Shown: positions 22,684 to 23,707 of the stretch, piece by piece
Numbering within the stretch: position 1 is the first letter of the stretch
How the letters are laid out: the number at the start of each line of letters is the position of its first letter
Origin: a virus
Reading direction: 5' to 3' (one strand)
Virus record (IMG/VR): IMGVR_UViG_3300044995_000099
Location: 1-23,707 of that record
DNA length: 23,707 nt
The notes under the pieces: generated by a model
Told to the model about the DNA's origin: nothing
What the model saw: the letters and a program-made list of their open reading frames with translations, nothing else
The model's database searches: none
Program-made: the position numbers and the translations under genes

Positions 22684-23707
22684 ATGCCGACTACCTTCCA
22701 AGCTCAAACCGAACCGCAGCTTGTTGATGCAAGCAGCCTTTCGATTTCATACGAGCCGGAAAATAACTCACTGGACGAACAAGACCAGCTAGAGTTTTTC
22801 AAGACCATCCCGCTTAACGCGCTTAAACGAGAAATCGAAGAACGGCGGGTAATGCCGTCCGAGTTGGTTAACGCAGCTTTGGCTCTGCAAGAACGCGGGC
22901 AACTTTTTGAAGGCGATACTTTGTCAAAACTCGCCGAGGCAAATCGTTATGCGAACTCGATTGGTTTCCGGTGGTCTGATTTGGACCTTCCGCAAATGGG
23001 CAAGACGTTGCTCACGTCTGTCAAATCTTTCTTCGAGATGGGGGCTAAGGCCGCCGGAATGCCGGTTCGTGCAGTTCGTAGTCTAGTCGCCCCAGAGTAT
23101 CAGAAAGAAGATGTCGCGGCGGCAAAAGAGCTTACGGCGGCTACGGAGCTTGCCTTCCGTGGCGCGATTGAGCTAGGTGAAAAGGCAGGTTCTAAGGCGT
23201 TGCGGGCGGTTGGTTTGATGACGCCTTGGGAGAAAATGACACCGCAGCAGGCAACGGAAGCCTTCTTGTCCCAAATGGAAGAAGCCAAGAAGATGGCCAG
23301 CGTGGCTTCTGGTTCTGGCGGACTTACCGGGAAACTTTTTGAAGGGCTGGACGCCGAGATTGACCCGCAGAAAGTCAGCGAACTGGCTTTGGGGGAACCA
23401 CTGACTTTTGTTGCTATTGGCAATGCGTTTTCTCTGGTCGGAAAGTTTGGTGGGAAAGTAATTGGAACTGCGGCTTCAAAAGAAGCCGCCGCTGCGGCGG
23501 CCCTTCGGTACAATCGGTTGCTTTCTTCGATGAAGGCTCCGGCGGCCCCTGAGCTATCGGCTGCGGCTACTGCGGCTGAAGGCGCTCCATTTAAGATTTC
23601 GGCGGTTGGCAAAGGTGTAGTGGGGGAAACGACTGGCGAGGCACTGCAAAAAGCCAGCCTTGAGGCGGCTGGTCCGAGAACTGTTCTTGGCTTGGCCGCC
23701 GAGGGGG
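22684..23707 (+). CDS. partial large internal virion protein (3' end outside window)
   Basis: ATG at 22684, 3 bases after the previous stop, opens a frame with no stop for 341 codons to the right edge. It begins MPTTFQAQTEPQLVDASS and then becomes Ala-rich and helical (ALKREIEERRVMPSELVNAA; EVRGAIELGEK-like helices). Hydrophobic but charged helices near 240-280 (PLTFVAIGNAFSLVG) could insert in membranes. It is the third in the row of helical virion proteins, and in podoviruses the last of these is often a very large protein that may carry a lytic transglycosylase. The part seen here has no such motif. Confidence 0.7.
   Translation, partial: MPTTFQAQTEPQLVDASSLSISYEPENNSLDEQDQLEFFKTIPLNALKREIEERRVMPSELVNAALALQERGQLFEGDTLSKLAEANRYANSIGFRWSDLDLPQMGKTLLTSVKSFFEMGAKAAGMPVRAVRSLVAPEYQKEDVAAAKELTAATELAFRGAIELGEKAGSKALRAVGLMTPWEKMTPQQATEAFLSQMEEAKKMASVASGSGGLTGKLFEGLDAEIDPQKVSELALGEPLTFVAIGNAFSLVGKFGGKVIGTAASKEAAAAAALRYNRLLSSMKAPAAPELSAAATAAEGAPFKISAVGKGVVGETTGEALQKASLEAAGPRTVLGLAAEG

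Noticed and set aside
23100-23612. 170-codon minus-strand ORF near the right edge
   Set aside because: Ala/Ser-rich shadow of the Ala-rich plus-strand frame, which is open for 341 codons from a well-placed ATG.

Overview
The window is the virion-structure and DNA-packaging module of a double-stranded DNA tailed phage (or prophage). All supported genes lie on the plus strand, mostly with 1-17 base overlaps or gaps of a few bases. The set and order (large terminase, portal, scaffold, major capsid protein, adaptor-like and nozzle-like tail proteins, then three helical internal virion proteins) fit a podovirus-type particle. No tape measure, sheath or tail-tube gene of a long-tailed phage is visible. 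Base composition is moderate. The host cannot be named. Almost no start codon has a Shine-Dalgarno sequence; many sit in A/T-rich contexts such as GTATG or TTATG, which suggests a host lineage that relies little on Shine-Dalgarno pairing.

Layout. At 3-1979 is the large terminase, whose reading frame runs off the left edge through a nine-copy hexanucleotide repeat coding for Thr-Ala. At 1976-2846 are two small Cys-rich zinc-ribbon-like proteins. At 2882-4966 is the portal. A 141-base gap leads to a second group: a conserved phage protein of unknown role (5108-6067), a beta-rich CBM-like protein, a 99-residue protein, the scaffold (6833-8077), an unrecognised 259-residue protein, and the major capsid protein (8997-10277) with a 133-base leader. 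A very stable hairpin follows the capsid gene. Next come two collagen-like fibre proteins (10333-11400 and 11699-12643) separated by a 100-residue protein, and a 63-residue protein. At 12832-12935 is a structured gap holding a possible 14-codon basic peptide and a long stem whose 3' arm ends against the GTG of a small membrane protein (holin candidate). The tail section follows: adaptor-like protein, nozzle-like protein, two paralogous Ig-type adhesins sharing an N-terminal domain, and a collar-like protein. The right end has two complete internal virion (ejection-type) proteins and a third, partial one that runs off the right edge.

How it works together: terminase and portal package DNA into a shell built from capsid protein on the scaffold; the collagen-like proteins probably decorate the head or tail; adaptor and nozzle close the portal; the Ig-type and collar-like proteins probably contact the cell surface; the internal proteins probably leave with the DNA. 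The observations most worth a second look are the leader-peptide/stem arrangement before the membrane protein gene, the paralogous adhesin pair with a common anchor, the 63-base higher-order repeat in the collagen gene, and the tRNA-minihelix-like hairpin after the capsid gene. No tRNA, rRNA, CRISPR array, integrase or insertion sequence was seen, and no gap over 300 bases exists.
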